64,000 bases of DNA from Agrobacterium tumefaciens (GTDB taxonomy: Bacteria; Pseudomonadota; Alphaproteobacteria; Rhizobiales; Rhizobiaceae). The DNA lies in NCBI RefSeq assembly GCF_005221325.1, contig NZ_CP039890.1, positions 62,001 to 126,000 on the forward strand, written 5' to 3'. A model generated the notes under the pieces. The model searched no databases. It worked only from the letters and a program-made list of their open reading frames with translations, and was not told the DNA's origin. Each line of letters begins with the position of its first letter. The first letter of the stretch is position 1. Both the position numbers and the translations under genes were made by a program. This document shows positions 31,340 to 40,820 of the stretch, one piece after another.

Positions 31340-33994
31340 TTAGGCGGCCTGTTTCATGGACTTTGCCAGCCGCTTGATGGCCTGCTCCAGCGATCGCTGC
31401 CCGTCGCAATAATCCTGCCAGGCGCTCGTCTTCTCAAGCAGCGCTGGGACGGTGCGGATAGTGAAGCGCTTCGGATCGAGATCGGTCTTCACCTGGGTCC
31501 AGGTTAGGGGCATCGACACTGTAGCACCCGGTCGCGCACGCGGCGACAACGGCGCGACCGCCGTCGCCGTCCGGTCATTGCGCAGATAGTCGAGGAAGAT
31601 GCGGCCGTTGCGCTGGTTCTTCGCCATCTTGATCAAATAAAGCTCAGGGTTCTCGCGTGCCATCTGCTGGCAAACATCGTGTGCGAACGCTTTTGCCTCC
31701 GGCCAGGCAAGCTTCTTACCCTTTGGCACGGCAAGTGGCGTGACGACATGAAGGCCCTTGCCACCGGTGGTCTTGCAGAAGCTGACGAGGCCAAGTTCCT
31801 CCAGCCGGTCGCGCATTTCCCGAGCGGCTTCGACGACGGCGGAGAAGGGGACTTCCGGGCCTGGATCGAGGTCGAAGACGAGACGGCCTGGCGCCTCCGG
31901 CTGGCCCGGTTCGCAATTCCACGGATGCAGCTCGACGCCGCCGATCTGGGCGATGGCGGCAAGCCCCTCGACGCGATCGATCTGCAGATAGGGTTTCTTG
32001 TCGCCAAACACTTTGACCAGTTCGAGCAGATTAGAGGTCCCCGGCATTGCGTGGCGCTGAAAGAATTGCTCGCCGCCGATACCATCGGGGGTTCGGATGA
32101 TCGAGCATGGCCGCCCCTTGATATGGTCGATCAGCCATGCACCGACGGCTTCGTGATAGCGAGCCAAATCTTCCTTGGTTACCGGCTTTCCATCATGGGC
32201 ATCGGGCCAGAGCGGCTTGTCCGGGCTGGAGATCATCACGCCCATCACCTCGGCCTTGGCGTTCTTGCCGCGTGCCGGCCTTGACGGCTTGGTGGTGGCC
32301 GGCGTCGGGGTGTCGGTCTTTGCCGGCGATGCCGGCTTGTCTGCCTCGACTTCGTGTGCAGGCTTGTCTTCGCGCAATCCCTTGAACGCCGCCTGGCGGA
32401 CGAGTCCATCCGCAGTCCAGCCGGCGAACTGGATCTCTGCGACCAGTTCGGGTTTGACCCAGACGATGTTGGGATCCTTCGTTGGCGCGCCGATTCCCGT
32501 AAACGGTGATTTCTCCGCCTCGATCTCGCGAAGCTTCGCCAGGATCGTATCGACTGTTTTGGCGCCGTAGCCGGTTCCAACCCGGCCGACATAAACGAAG
32601 TGACCACCCCTGAAGACACCAACCAACAGGGAACGGAACTTGCCGTTGGTCGTGGCATAGGCGCCAATCACAACCTCATGGCCAGCGCGGCATTTGGATT
32701 TCGCCCATGTCTCGGTGCGGCCCGATTGATAGGGCGCGTCGGCCTGTTTCGAGACAATACCTTCCAGCGACAGCTTGCATGCAGATTTGAGGACCGCATC
32801 GCCTCCGGTTTCGAAATGTTCGACGAAACGCAAGCGTGGGTCGTCACCGGCATCATTGAGCAGTGTCTGCAGCCGTTCCTTCCGCTCGGTGAGCGGCAAT
32901 TGCCGCAGGTCTTCACCGCCCTCGAACAACAAGTCGAAGGCGAAATAGACCAGTTCGTCGGTCTTGCCTTCCGACAGCGCCGCCTGAAGTGCTGCGAAAT
33001 CCGGCGCTCCGTTTTCGTCGAGGGCGCAGATCTCTCCGTCGATAATGGCATCCGGCAGGTTTGCGGCCGACGCGGCAATCGCCGGATATTTGCCCGTCCA
33101 GTCCAAGCCCTTGCGGGTCTTCAGCGTCACCTCGCCGTCTTCGATGCGCGCCTGGATACGATAGCCGTCGAACTTGATCTCGTGGATCCAGCCATCGGCT
33201 GAGGGCGGGCGATCGAGCGTTTCGCAAAGCTGCGGCGGTATGAACTCCAGCATCGCGGACTTTGCCGGCTTTTTCGGCGCCGGCGTTCGCTTTGTCCTCG
33301 TATCCGCGGCACGTTCCTGCGCCGCCAGCCCGTGATTGCTATCCCAAACGGCATCTGCCTGGACGTCGCCTCTCTGCACCATGAACGGTTTTGGCTTCCT
33401 GCCCTTGCCGGAAGCGATCGCCTCCATGGTTCGGCCGGAGGCGACGGACGTCGCGTTGTCCTCAAGGACCGCAGCACCATTCTCCTCGACTGAGAAGTCG
33501 TCATGATGCTTGATCAGCAGCCAATTCGTCCGCTTGCCGCCGTCGCGGTCATTGCGCATCCGCACCAGCACGAAGCTGCCATGCAGCCGCTCGCCTTCCA
33601 GGGTAAACTTGAAATCCCCTTTGGCGAGAGCCTGCTCCGGCGTCTTGTTGCCTTCCGGCTCCCAGTAGCCGCGATCCCAGAGCATGACAGTTCCGCCGCC
33701 ATATTGGCCTTTCGGTATGGTGCCCTCGAAATCGCCATAGTCCAACGGATGGTCTTCGACCTCGACAGCCAAGCGCTTGTCGTGTGGATCAAGAGACGGT
33801 CCCTTGGTGACAGCCCAGGACTTGAAGACGCCATCGAGTTCGAGCCGCAAGTCGTAATGCAGCCGCGTTGCGTCATGTTTCTGAATGACGAAGCGCCTGC
33901 GGTTGGACGCCTTCAGCTTCGCTGCGCCGCTCGGCTCCTGCGTTTTTTGAAAATCGCGTTTCTGCTTGTAGGTCGAGAGCTTGTCGCTGGCCAT
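31340..33994 (-). CDS. ligD: LigD: phosphoesterase, ligase and polymerase in one protein
   Basis: An 884-residue NHEJ ligase with three modules. The 3'-phosphoesterase domain (about 34-165) contains [17 protein letters not shown] and [11 protein letters not shown]. The ligase core has Lys 274 in [11 protein letters not shown], with [12 protein letters not shown] and EGIVSKQ, then an OB fold. The primase-polymerase domain at the C-terminus (about 580-870) has [13 protein letters not shown] and [13 protein letters not shown]. Start at 33994; an extension to 34165 has unlikely composition. It is separate from the Ku operon and on the other strand. Confidence 0.95.
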   Translation of the reverse strand: MASDKLSTYKQKRDFQKTQEPSGAAKLKASNRRRFVIQKHDATRLHYDLRLELDGVFKSWAVTKGPSLDPHDKRLAVEVEDHPLDYGDFEGTIPKGQYGGGTVMLWDRGYWEPEGNKTPEQALAKGDFKFTLEGERLHGSFVLVRMRNDRDGGKRTNWLLIKHHDDFSVEENGAAVLEDNATSVASGRTMEAIASGKGRKPKPFMVQRGDVQADAVWDSNHGLAAQERAADTRTKRTPAPKKPAKSAMLEFIPPQLCETLDRPPSADGWIHEIKFDGYRIQARIEDGEVTLKTRKGLDWTGKYPAIAASAANLPDAIIDGEICALDENGAPDFAALQAALSEGKTDELVYFAFDLLFEGGEDLRQLPLTERKERLQTLLNDAGDDPRLRFVEHFETGGDAVLKSACKLSLEGIVSKQADAPYQSGRTETWAKSKCRAGHEVVIGAYATTNGKFRSLLVGVFRGGHFVYVGRVGTGYGAKTVDTILAKLREIEAEKSPFTGIGAPTKDPNIVWVKPELVAEIQFAGWTADGLVRQAAFKGLREDKPAHEVEADKPASPAKTDTPTPATTKPSRPARGKNAKAEVMGVMISSPDKPLWPDAHDGKPVTKEDLARYHEAVGAWLIDHIKGRPCSIIRTPDGIGGEQFFQRHAMPGTSNLLELVKVFGDKKPYLQIDRVEGLAAIAQIGGVELHPWNCEPGQPEAPGRLVFDLDPGPEVPFSAVVEAAREMRDRLEELGLVSFCKTTGGKGLHVVTPLAVPKGKKLAWPEAKAFAHDVCQQMARENPELYLIKMAKNQRNGRIFLDYLRNDRTATAVAPLSPRARPGATVSMPLTWTQVKTDLDPKRFTIRTVPALLEKTSAWQDYCDGQRSLEQAIKRLAKSMKQAA

Positions 33995-34267
33995 GGCAGT
34001 CCCCGGTACAAATCCGCCTCCCGCCTCCGATGAGGGCGGGATGAGGCCCGGCCGGACAGGTTGGACGCTCGACTGCCGTTTCGTTGGCCGCGATGAGAAA
34101 CCGGAAAAACCATCGCGTTCGTCATCCCTGCCACGTCCGGTTGACACAGCCTGGAACCTCGACACTGAGAAGCGTCCAGCCGTGATTTAGTTCCAACAAC
34201 ACCGTAAGCGGGCTCAGCCTTTTCGCGGAAGATTGAAACTGTCGGTCAACATAGCCGTTTCCACAGC

Positions 34268-35134
34268 ATGAGCGACGAGCAATCAACGGAGAATGTCGAA
34301 GCTGCGCCAGGAGAGACGGTGTTCTTTCCGTTCGACCGCATGACTGTCGAGCAATTTCGGACGCGTTTCCCCACGGCGAGATGGAGCGACACCCGGAAGG
34401 CGTGGTTTGTGCCAGGTAAGACTGCCGCACGCCGTGTCGGGCGCTGGCTGGCCGAACTCGAAGCAGAAGCCGATGCGTTCGCCGACGCGAAGGGCAGGGA
34501 TGCGTTCGAGTTTGACCCGATCGAGAGCTGTTACCTTGCACTCGGGAAGGCAGGCTTCCTGATCAAGACGCCTTATTCGCGTACGGTCGTCGACGAATTG
34601 CGCAAGATTCCATATTCGCGATGGGATGGCGACCTGAAGATCTGGCACGTCCCCTACCGTTCATATGAAGAGCTCCGCAGCCACTGGCCGGCAATCGAGG
34701 AGGCGGCGAGGAGGAACGAGCCTGAGGAACGGCGGCGTCGAGTTGAAGCCCGGAAAGGCTCGGAAGAGGAGGCGAAGTCGAAACTACGCTCGGCTGAGCG
34801 GAAAAGGCGGCGATACCCTGTCGCGAGCGACAACCTTCCACCTTTGGACCGCGTCGTCGGCATTCAATATGGCTTGGTGATCTTCACTGAGATCACCGGG
34901 GAACTCGTCGATCCAGAGGCGATGGCGGAATTCTATCCAGGCGTCACGGAAGATCACGTCTGGGGTCTGTGGCGGAAGCCGAGGTTAGACGAACTCGTAG
35001 GCACATGGCCAGCGAAGGTACCACACGCGGAAGGTGCTGAGTGGTGGCAGCCGACCATAGAAGAGCTTCGACCAGTCCGGCGGGCCGCTCGCCGAGAAGA
35101 AGACAGAAAACTTCGCAACCACGGCGCACCCTGA
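34268..35134 (+). CDS. Protein with a duplicated HARP-like motif, unknown
   Basis: A 288-residue soluble protein. It holds two copies of a motif with the shape F/L-x-x-x-P-x-x-x-W-x-x-x-x-K-x-W-x-V-P: FRTRFPTARWSDTRKAWFVP (about 31-50) and LRKIPYSRWDGDLKIWHVPY (about 111-130). This resembles the HARP module of SMARCAL1-type annealing helicases, which binds DNA forks and single/double-strand junctions. A highly charged helix (about 150-180) follows. No helicase motifs are present. It starts 273 bp from ligD, divergently. A role in handling DNA ends beside Ku and LigD is inference. Confidence 0.7.
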   Translation: MSDEQSTENVEAAPGETVFFPFDRMTVEQFRTRFPTARWSDTRKAWFVPGKTAARRVGRWLAELEAEADAFADAKGRDAFEFDPIESCYLALGKAGFLIKTPYSRTVVDELRKIPYSRWDGDLKIWHVPYRSYEELRSHWPAIEEAARRNEPEERRRRVEARKGSEEEAKSKLRSAERKRRRYPVASDNLPPLDRVVGIQYGLVIFTEITGELVDPEAMAEFYPGVTEDHVWGLWRKPRLDELVGTWPAKVPHAEGAEWWQPTIEELRPVRRAARREEDRKLRNHGAP

Positions 35135-35169
35135 GAGTTTCGCTTTCATTGAAGCCAAAGGAGATCATC

Positions 35170-35463
35170 ATGGCGGACGACAGCACCGTTACCATCCGCG
35201 CGAGTTTCTCAACGCGTGAGGCCGCCGACCTCACGGTCGAGCATCTGGTTCAACAGCAGGGCGTGCCCCGGCCCGACATTTTCGTACAGTCGGCCACCGG
35301 CGAAAACACATCCGGTTCGCACGCATCCGGCCGAGACGCCTCGCGCGCCGATGGTACTCGCCATGATGGTGCCCTCGATGGTGACATCGAGGTTTCGGTC
35401 GACATCGCTGCGGTTCAACGCATTTTTGGAGATGTCGAAGCGACGAGGGTTTCGAAGGGCTGA
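35170..35463 (+). CDS. Small stress-type protein, unknown
   Basis: A 97-residue protein. The N-terminal half (VTIRASFSTREAADLTVEHLVQ) looks like a ferredoxin-like alpha/beta unit, as in small rhizobial proteins next to general-stress genes; a Gly/Ser/Asp/His-rich linker (about 43-70) follows, then a beta strand. AAAGGAG ten bases before the ATG supports the start. It is 35 bp after the HARP-like gene and probably in the same operon. Function unknown. Confidence 0.72.
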   Translation: MADDSTVTIRASFSTREAADLTVEHLVQQQGVPRPDIFVQSATGENTSGSHASGRDASRADGTRHDGALDGDIEVSVDIAAVQRIFGDVEATRVSKG

Positions 35464-35603
35464 GAAGGATGGTCGCGCAAGCGCACCGTGCAGATGGTCA
35501 ATTGATATATGCCAGAATGGTTTCTCGATGCGCTTCTGCAGCGCTTTCGCAATGGCTGACTTGCCGCTGCTCGACGCACCATGCAAAAAATAACGTGTGC
35601 CAT
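35464..35603 (-). pseudogene. Remnant of a CPT-family phosphotransferase gene
   Basis: On the minus strand MAHVIF is followed, one base out of frame, by LHGASSSGKSAIAKALQ and PFWHISIDHL. This is the Walker A start of the chloramphenicol phosphotransferase-like (CPT) family. A T6 run at the junction would need to be T7 to restore the frame. Beyond about 35464 the similarity stops and the sequence is that of the opposite-strand gene. So this is a frameshifted 5' fragment. Confidence 0.7.
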
Positions 35604-35755
35604 CCGGTCCCTCCTGATTTCAGACCGCGCTTGCCGCAATCTGCCCAGCGGTTAACTCTCGTGCCATTGCCCCTTGACCTCAACTCTAGTTGAGGTTGTA
35701 CGAATTTCAAGGCGATCGCGGCCCATCGAACGCGACCACGTCAAAGGAGGGCGTC

Positions 35756-36163
35756 TTGGTCACATATTTTCGCTACTCGAAACCCAAATATTCCGTCAGA
35801 ACAAGCCTGGTTGGAGCCGTATTGTTGCAGTTACTCGGCACCGGATTGTTGGCGTTCATCTTTTGCCTTTTGGATACGCTTACGGCGAAGCCAACGATAA
35901 CTCTCGGTCAGTTTTTGCCATGCCTGGTTGGGGGCGTCGCTGGCTTCCATTCTGTGGCTTTTCGTCGGCCAGCAACAGACGGCCAGCTTAGCCTTGTCGC
36001 AACATCGTTCTTGGCATTTGGAACCTTTTATTGGCTGGCGTCCTATTCATTGCCTGATCTTTTGCTAGCAAGATTGATATCGGGATTTGGACTGGGCGTG
36101 GTTGTTGCAAGAGCCTTCCGGCGTGGCTTTCTTGAAAATCCGGTAGTTCCCCGCGTCCGATAG
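35756..36163 (+). CDS. Small membrane protein, unknown
   Basis: A 135-residue protein with about four hydrophobic segments (SLVGAVLLQLLGTGLLAFIF, then FLPCLVGGVAGF, LVATSFLAFGTFYWLA and LLLARLISGFGLGVV). The TTG at 35756 is preferred because AAAGGAGG lies five bases upstream; an ATG at 35690 would extend it by 22 residues. Not recognised. It stands alone. The 186 bp after it hold nothing I can support. Confidence 0.65.
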   Translation: MVTYFRYSKPKYSVRTSLVGAVLLQLLGTGLLAFIFCLLDTLTAKPTITLGQFLPCLVGGVAGFHSVAFRRPATDGQLSLVATSFLAFGTFYWLASYSLPDLLLARLISGFGLGVVVARAFRRGFLENPVVPRVR

Positions 36164-36349
36164 ATTCACGGCCGCACTTGGTGCATCAGGGCAGTTCCCG
36201 GCCCGAAGCGGACAGACCGGTATGTGCGGACGAGTACAACGGGATTGTCGTCTTTCTTTTTTGCTCCAGTATCATCCGTGTACCTTCTTTTCTTCATGGT
36301 CGCGCCTTGCCAAATAGCAGTGACAGAGAGTTTTGAAGGATAGAAATAG

Positions 36350-37294
36350 ATGAATCAGACAGTTTCCAACGTGAAGTCACGAAACATTCTCGTTCTCGGG
36401 GCAGGGGAACTCGGCATGCCCGTCCTTCGCAATCTGGCCCGTCGTGCCAAAAAGATTGAAAACGCGAAGATCAGCGTTTTGCTGCGTGCCAGCGCCATTG
36501 ATTCCGACTTCCCGCCGAAGCAGCGTGACGTTGCTGAAATACGCGACCTGGGTATCGATATCGTCGTAGGCGATCTGGTGAAGAGTTCGGTTGATGAGTT
36601 GGCGTCCTTGTTCTCTCACTATGACACCGTGATCGGCTGCACGGGCTATGCAGCGGGGATCAACACTCCGATGAAGCTGGCCAAGGCAGCGCTGCAGTCC
36701 GGGATTCCCCGCTATTTCCCGTGGCAATTCGGCGTCGATTTCGAAGCAATCGGTCGAGGCGGGCCACAGGACATCTTCGATGCCCAGCTTGATGTGCGTG
36801 AACTCCTGCGATCTCAAAGTAAGACCGACTGGGTTATCATCTCCACCGGCATGTTCATGAGCTATCTCTTCGAACCGGAATTCGGCGTCGTTGATTTTGA
36901 GAATAGCACAGTGAGAGCACTCGGAAGCTACGATACGGCTGTTACGGTGACGACGCCTGACGACATCGGGGTGCTCGCCGCAGAAATTGTGTTTTACGAG
37001 CCGACTATCAGCAATGAAATCGTCTTTCTGGCTGGCGACACGGTTACCTATGGCGAGCTTGCGGACAAACTTGAAGCAGCTTTGAACAGACCTTTCAGTC
37101 GCTCCGAGTGGACTGTTCCGGTTCTCATGGAAGAACTAGCAGCCGACCCTCAGAACATGATGCGCAAATACCGTGCAGCCTTTGGTATCGGGCGAGGCAT
37201 GTCGTGGGACAAGGCGGGCACGTTCAACGTCCACGAGGGCATAAAGGTGACGGATGTGTCTGATTGGATCAACGTCAACCTGAGCGCAAGGTAA
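36350..37294 (+). CDS. NmrA-like NAD(P)-binding protein
   Basis: A 314-residue Rossmann protein of the NmrA/isoflavone-reductase (atypical SDR) family. The dinucleotide motif is VLGAGELGMPV near the N-terminus, followed by VIGCTGYAAG and RYFPWQFGVDF, a typical block of this group; a catalytic Tyr-x-x-x-Lys is absent, as in NmrA. It could be a reductase or a redox sensor. It is convergent with the HxlR regulator at 37440. The 145 bp between them hold no gene I can support. Confidence 0.85.
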   Translation: MNQTVSNVKSRNILVLGAGELGMPVLRNLARRAKKIENAKISVLLRASAIDSDFPPKQRDVAEIRDLGIDIVVGDLVKSSVDELASLFSHYDTVIGCTGYAAGINTPMKLAKAALQSGIPRYFPWQFGVDFEAIGRGGPQDIFDAQLDVRELLRSQSKTDWVIISTGMFMSYLFEPEFGVVDFENSTVRALGSYDTAVTVTTPDDIGVLAAEIVFYEPTISNEIVFLAGDTVTYGELADKLEAALNRPFSRSEWTVPVLMEELAADPQNMMRKYRAAFGIGRGMSWDKAGTFNVHEGIKVTDVSDWINVNLSAR

Positions 37295-37439
37295 CGAGGC
37301 CTTTTGAGGTGCAACCCGACAGAAGATAATTAAACAGGAGCGCGCGGTATGCCCGCACTCTCCCGGTTCGTCCGCAGCTTCCTATCGCCATCCGGTCGAG
37401 GCGTGATGACATCAACGGAGCGACGGCGGTTCTCGGCCG

Positions 37440-37865
37440 TTAGAACGTCTGCCAGGAAGGCTTTTCCGGCGGTCGGGAATCAAATTCCTCGCGTGACTTT
37501 CGAAACTGCTCGGAATTCTCCACGACCCACGTCCACAACGGGATCATACGAATGAGAAGACCCATTCCCAGTTCTGTCAGTTCGTATTCCACCCGAGGCG
37601 GCATCTCGACGAGATCGTGGCGCGTGACGAGGCCATCTCTTTCGAGTTGGCGTAGCGTGCGAGTAAGCATTCGCTGCGTGACGCCGTGCATCCGTCTACC
37701 GATATCTGCGTGCCGAAGTCTGCCGTAAACGCCGAGGGTGTGTATGACGCCGAGCGACCACCTATTTCCCGCGTGGGTGAGAACCTCACGTCTCACCCCG
37801 TCTTGATCCTCGCGAAGACCATCGCAAACTGCTTGAGAATATCTCAGCATTTCTTCTCTGGTCAT
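37440..37865 (-). CDS. HxlR-family transcriptional regulator
   Basis: A 141-residue winged-helix regulator: NRWSLGVIHTLGVYGRLRHADI, GVTQRMLTRTLRQLERDGLV and PPRVEYELTELGMGLL cover the HxlR core. A Cys at about residue 13 precedes the core. The ATG at 37865 follows GGAGGCAAGG; the frame is open back to 38003 but that extension is unlikely to be translated. The target is not obvious; the convergent NmrA-like gene is a candidate. Confidence 0.9.
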   Translation of the reverse strand: MTREEMLRYSQAVCDGLREDQDGVRREVLTHAGNRWSLGVIHTLGVYGRLRHADIGRRMHGVTQRMLTRTLRQLERDGLVTRHDLVEMPPRVEYELTELGMGLLIRMIPLWTWVVENSEQFRKSREEFDSRPPEKPSWQTF

Positions 37866-38393
37866 GATCCTTGCCTCCGGCATTCCTTTTTTTGTCTTAC
37901 CAGTCTTCAGAGGGCGTTGCATCTGCCTCTCGTGCGTGTTGGAACGTTCATCGAATTTGGCGGGAATATCCGCGTCGTTGGTTTCACCGATGCCCGAGGA
38001 CATCTGCTATTGGCGCTAAGCTGCCAAGACTTTCGACCCAAGCCTACCGTCCCGAAGAGCAAGTAGTTGCCTAGATTAGAAAAACATTTGACAGCCAGAA
38101 CCACTGAATTGAGGGTCGGCGGTTCATATTCTTTCAAGAGCAAGTGCTCAGGCCACTACCTACGCCATCAAGGGCTCACTATGGTGCTCCAAAACAGATA
38201 CGGCGCCCTCCTTGGAAAATGCGCCGTTCAATCCCTTCGCGACACCTTCGGCCGCAGTCTCAGCTCGGCTAGCCATGGTTTCCAACGCGCGTCATCGCCA
38301 CTGGACAATATAGTAGATATTGTCCACTATATTGTCCTCGGCGCATGACGCGTCAGCCAAGGCGAACAAAGTTACAAAAAACAAGGGGAACTT
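37866..38393. other. Intergenic region with a doubtful 38-codon ORF
   Basis: Between the HxlR start and the ABC ATPase start. A minus-strand ORF of 38 codons at 38276-38160 (starts MASRAETAAEGVAKGLNGAF) has plausible codon use and a weak ribosome site, but nothing else supports it. The strong inverted repeat at 38305-38339 is the only clear regulatory feature. Confidence 0.3.
38305..38339. promoter_or_regulatory. Operator with inverted repeat before the ABC gene
   Basis: GGACAATATAGT (38305-38316) and ACTATATTGTCC (38328-38339) are a perfect 12-bp inverted repeat. The 11-base spacer contains a third ATATTGTCC (38319-38327). This AT-rich palindrome 55 bp before the ATPase start is a good candidate for the MarR protein encoded at 40335. 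Confidence 0.6.
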
Positions 38394-40040
38394 ATGTCGC
38401 ATCCCACCACGTCAGCCAACGTGGTGCTGTCCGTTCGCAATCTCACGGTGGATCTTCCGCCGGGAATGGAGCGCACCCACGCGGTCAAGAATATCTCGTT
38501 CGACCTTCATGCAGGTGAAATCCTGTGCATTATCGGTGAATCCGGATCCGGCAAATCCGTCACTGCCAGCACGATCATGGGGCTGTTGTCGCCCGTGATA
38601 AAAGTCAGCTCCGGCGAAATCCATTTCAACGGAATGGACATACTTGCGGCCAGGGAAGATAAGATCCGGCCGCTGCGTGGTCAGGCGGTCTCAATCATTT
38701 TCCAGGACCCGCTTTCCGCGCTCAATCCATTGATGACAATCGGGGATCAGATCGCCGAGGTGCTTGAAGCGCACGGCTATGGAACGCCTGAAACCCGCAG
38801 GACCAAGGTTCTGGATCTACTGGAAGAAGTCGGTCTTCCCGACCCGCCTCTGATGCGGCTGCAATATCCGTTCCGTCTGTCTGGCGGACAACGCCAGCGG
38901 GTCATGATCGCCATGGCACTGGCACTCGATCCGGATGTCCTGATCGCCGATGAGCCAACAACCGCTCTCGACGTTACCACCCAGGCGCAGATCCTTGAGC
39001 TCATCCGCAAGATACAGAAGCGCAAGAACATGAGCGTCATGTTCATCACCCACGATTTCGGCGTCGTTGCCGAAATTGCCGATCGCGTCGTGGTGATGGA
39101 GAAGGGATATCTTGTGGAGCAGGGAAGGGTGGACCAGGTTCTGGTCAATCCCGTCCACCCCTATACCCAGCGACTTGTCGCTGCGGTTCCGCGGATGCGG
39201 AGCACTGAGCGTTCAGTCAGCGCAGAAGCCCCCGTCGTTCTCAAGGTCGAAAATCTTGAGAAGGAATATCGCAGCTCCGGCTCGTTTTTCCGCAAGGCCC
39301 GTATCGTCAAGGCGGTCAACGGTGTCAGCTTCAAGCTCCACAAGGGCCAGACGCTCGGTATCGTCGGTGAAAGCGGGTCGGGCAAGTCTTCGCTCGGACG
39401 TGTCCTGCTCAAATTGCTGGACGCCGATGGCGGCTCCATACGCTTCGACGGCCGCGACATCGCCGCGATGGACGAAACCTCGTTTCGATCCTTGCGACCC
39501 TATATTCAGATGATTTTTCAGGACCCGTTCGCATCACTCAATCCGCGCCACACGATCGGCAGGATCTTGACGGTCGGCCCTGTCGCCCATGGAATGGCAG
39601 TGCATGAGGCAAGAACCAAGGCGCTCGGAATTCTGAAGCTCGTGGGGCTGGATGAGCAGGCCTATGACCGTTACCCGCATGAATTCTCCGGCGGCCAACG
39701 CCAGCGCATCGGCATCGCCCGTGCATTGATGTTTGATCCGGTCGTCCTTGTGGCCGACGAAGCCGTGTCCGCTCTCGACGTTTCCATACAGGCGCAGGTG
39801 CTGGAGCTTCTGGCGCGGGTTCAACGGGAAATGAAGGTGGCGATGATCTTCATTACCCATGACCTGCGCGTCGCAAGCCAGATTTGCGACGATGTTCTGG
39901 TCATGCACAAGGGAACGGTTGTCGAACAGGGGCCGCCGACAAAAATCTTCCGGTCGCCAGCCCACCCCTATACTCGGAAACTCGTTGCGGCGATCCCCGG
40001 TGCGGACTGGGAACCTGCGGCAACTGCCGTCGGCACATAA
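38394..40040 (+). CDS. ABC transporter ATPase, DppD-DppF-type fusion
   Basis: A 548-residue protein with two full ABC ATPase domains, as in fused oligopeptide/dipeptide importer ATPases. Domain 1 has GESGSGKS (Walker A), LSGGQRQRV (signature) and LIADEPTTALD (Walker B). Domain 2 has GESGSGKS, FSGGQRQRIGIARAL and LVADEAVSALD. Each half ends in the PYTQRLVAAVP / PYTRKLVAAIP segment of the oligo_HPY extension. It would power the permeases at 44790 and 45782. It is cut off from them by a strong terminator at 40103. Confidence 0.95.
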   Translation: MSHPTTSANVVLSVRNLTVDLPPGMERTHAVKNISFDLHAGEILCIIGESGSGKSVTASTIMGLLSPVIKVSSGEIHFNGMDILAAREDKIRPLRGQAVSIIFQDPLSALNPLMTIGDQIAEVLEAHGYGTPETRRTKVLDLLEEVGLPDPPLMRLQYPFRLSGGQRQRVMIAMALALDPDVLIADEPTTALDVTTQAQILELIRKIQKRKNMSVMFITHDFGVVAEIADRVVVMEKGYLVEQGRVDQVLVNPVHPYTQRLVAAVPRMRSTERSVSAEAPVVLKVENLEKEYRSSGSFFRKARIVKAVNGVSFKLHKGQTLGIVGESGSGKSSLGRVLLKLLDADGGSIRFDGRDIAAMDETSFRSLRPYIQMIFQDPFASLNPRHTIGRILTVGPVAHGMAVHEARTKALGILKLVGLDEQAYDRYPHEFSGGQRQRIGIARALMFDPVVLVADEAVSALDVSIQAQVLELLARVQREMKVAMIFITHDLRVASQICDDVLVMHKGTVVEQGPPTKIFRSPAHPYTRKLVAAIPGADWEPAATAVGT

Positions 40041-40102
40041 CATCGAAGTCTGACGAGCCGGACACCTCGACAGACTTCGCATCGCGCGACATCAAAGACC
40101 GA

Positions 40103-40154
40103 TCGCACCGCCGGATTATTGTGGATCCGGCGGTGCGAGAGGTTTTCCTTTTAA
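40103..40154 (+). terminator. Strong rho-independent terminator
   Basis: A perfect 14-bp stem, TCGCACCGCCGGAT and ATCCGGCGGTGCGA, with an eight-base loop, then GAGGTTTTCCTTTT. It ends the ABC ATPase transcript. The next 180 bp are AT-rich and should contain a new promoter for the MarR gene. Confidence 0.85.
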
Positions 40155-40334
40155 GAATCTGATTTAAATAATAAAAATATGATTTCAGGAATAAAAAGTA
40201 GTTGCGTTTGTCTACTAATTATCCTTTCATTCAGTCACAAAACTGACATACGACATGGCCGAAAACCTGCACTGCGGCACGCCGGGAATGCGTGTGCGCC
40301 AATGCTGATCTTTGACCATTCGAACGGAAACTCC

Positions 40335-40820
40335 ATGTCCAAACCAACTGAAAATCCGCCGACATCGCCAACCGATATCAATCTCGATGTGCTTGAAGAC
40401 ACGCTGAGCTTTTACATCCGCACGATCAACCTTGCCGTATCGCGCGATCTCGATGCCCGGCTGGACGGGCTGGATGTGGCGAAGGGAACTGGAAAGATCA
40501 CGACCCTGCTGCTCGTCGATGACTACCCGGGTATCCGTCCTTCAGTGATAGCTCATCTGACGATGCGGGACCGGTCTGCAATGGGCAGGATCATCGACCA
40601 GATGGTGTCGCACGATCTGATACGCCGGGAAGTGTCGCAGGAGGACAGCCGCGCCCAGGAGCTTTACATCACCGAAGCCGGAGCGGCACTTGCAACGAAA
40701 ATCCGGGAGATCGTTCCGCAGCAATCGCGCGATTTCTTCAGCTTCATCCCGGAAGACGAGCAGAAGCAGGTTATCGACATTTTGCGTCGCGCCTACCGCC
40801 ATATTGTGGGGCTTGCATGA
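40335..40820 (+). CDS. MarR-family regulator
   Basis: A 161-residue MarR-type regulator. The winged HTH contains RPSVIAHLTMRDRSAMGRIIDQM and a wing RREVSQEDSRAQELYITEAG. Start at 40335; an upstream frame to 40179 is of unlikely composition. It overlaps the following SDR gene by four bases. It heads the second transcript of the ABC/oxidase cluster and is the likely ligand-responsive switch for both transcripts. Confidence 0.9.
   Translation: MSKPTENPPTSPTDINLDVLEDTLSFYIRTINLAVSRDLDARLDGLDVAKGTGKITTLLLVDDYPGIRPSVIAHLTMRDRSAMGRIIDQMVSHDLIRREVSQEDSRAQELYITEAGAALATKIREIVPQQSRDFFSFIPEDEQKQVIDILRRAYRHIVGLA

Noticed and set aside
38067..38348. Plus-strand frame of 93 codons before the ABC ATPase
   Set aside because: It runs through the operator palindrome, has no ribosome site, and has no similarity to known proteins.
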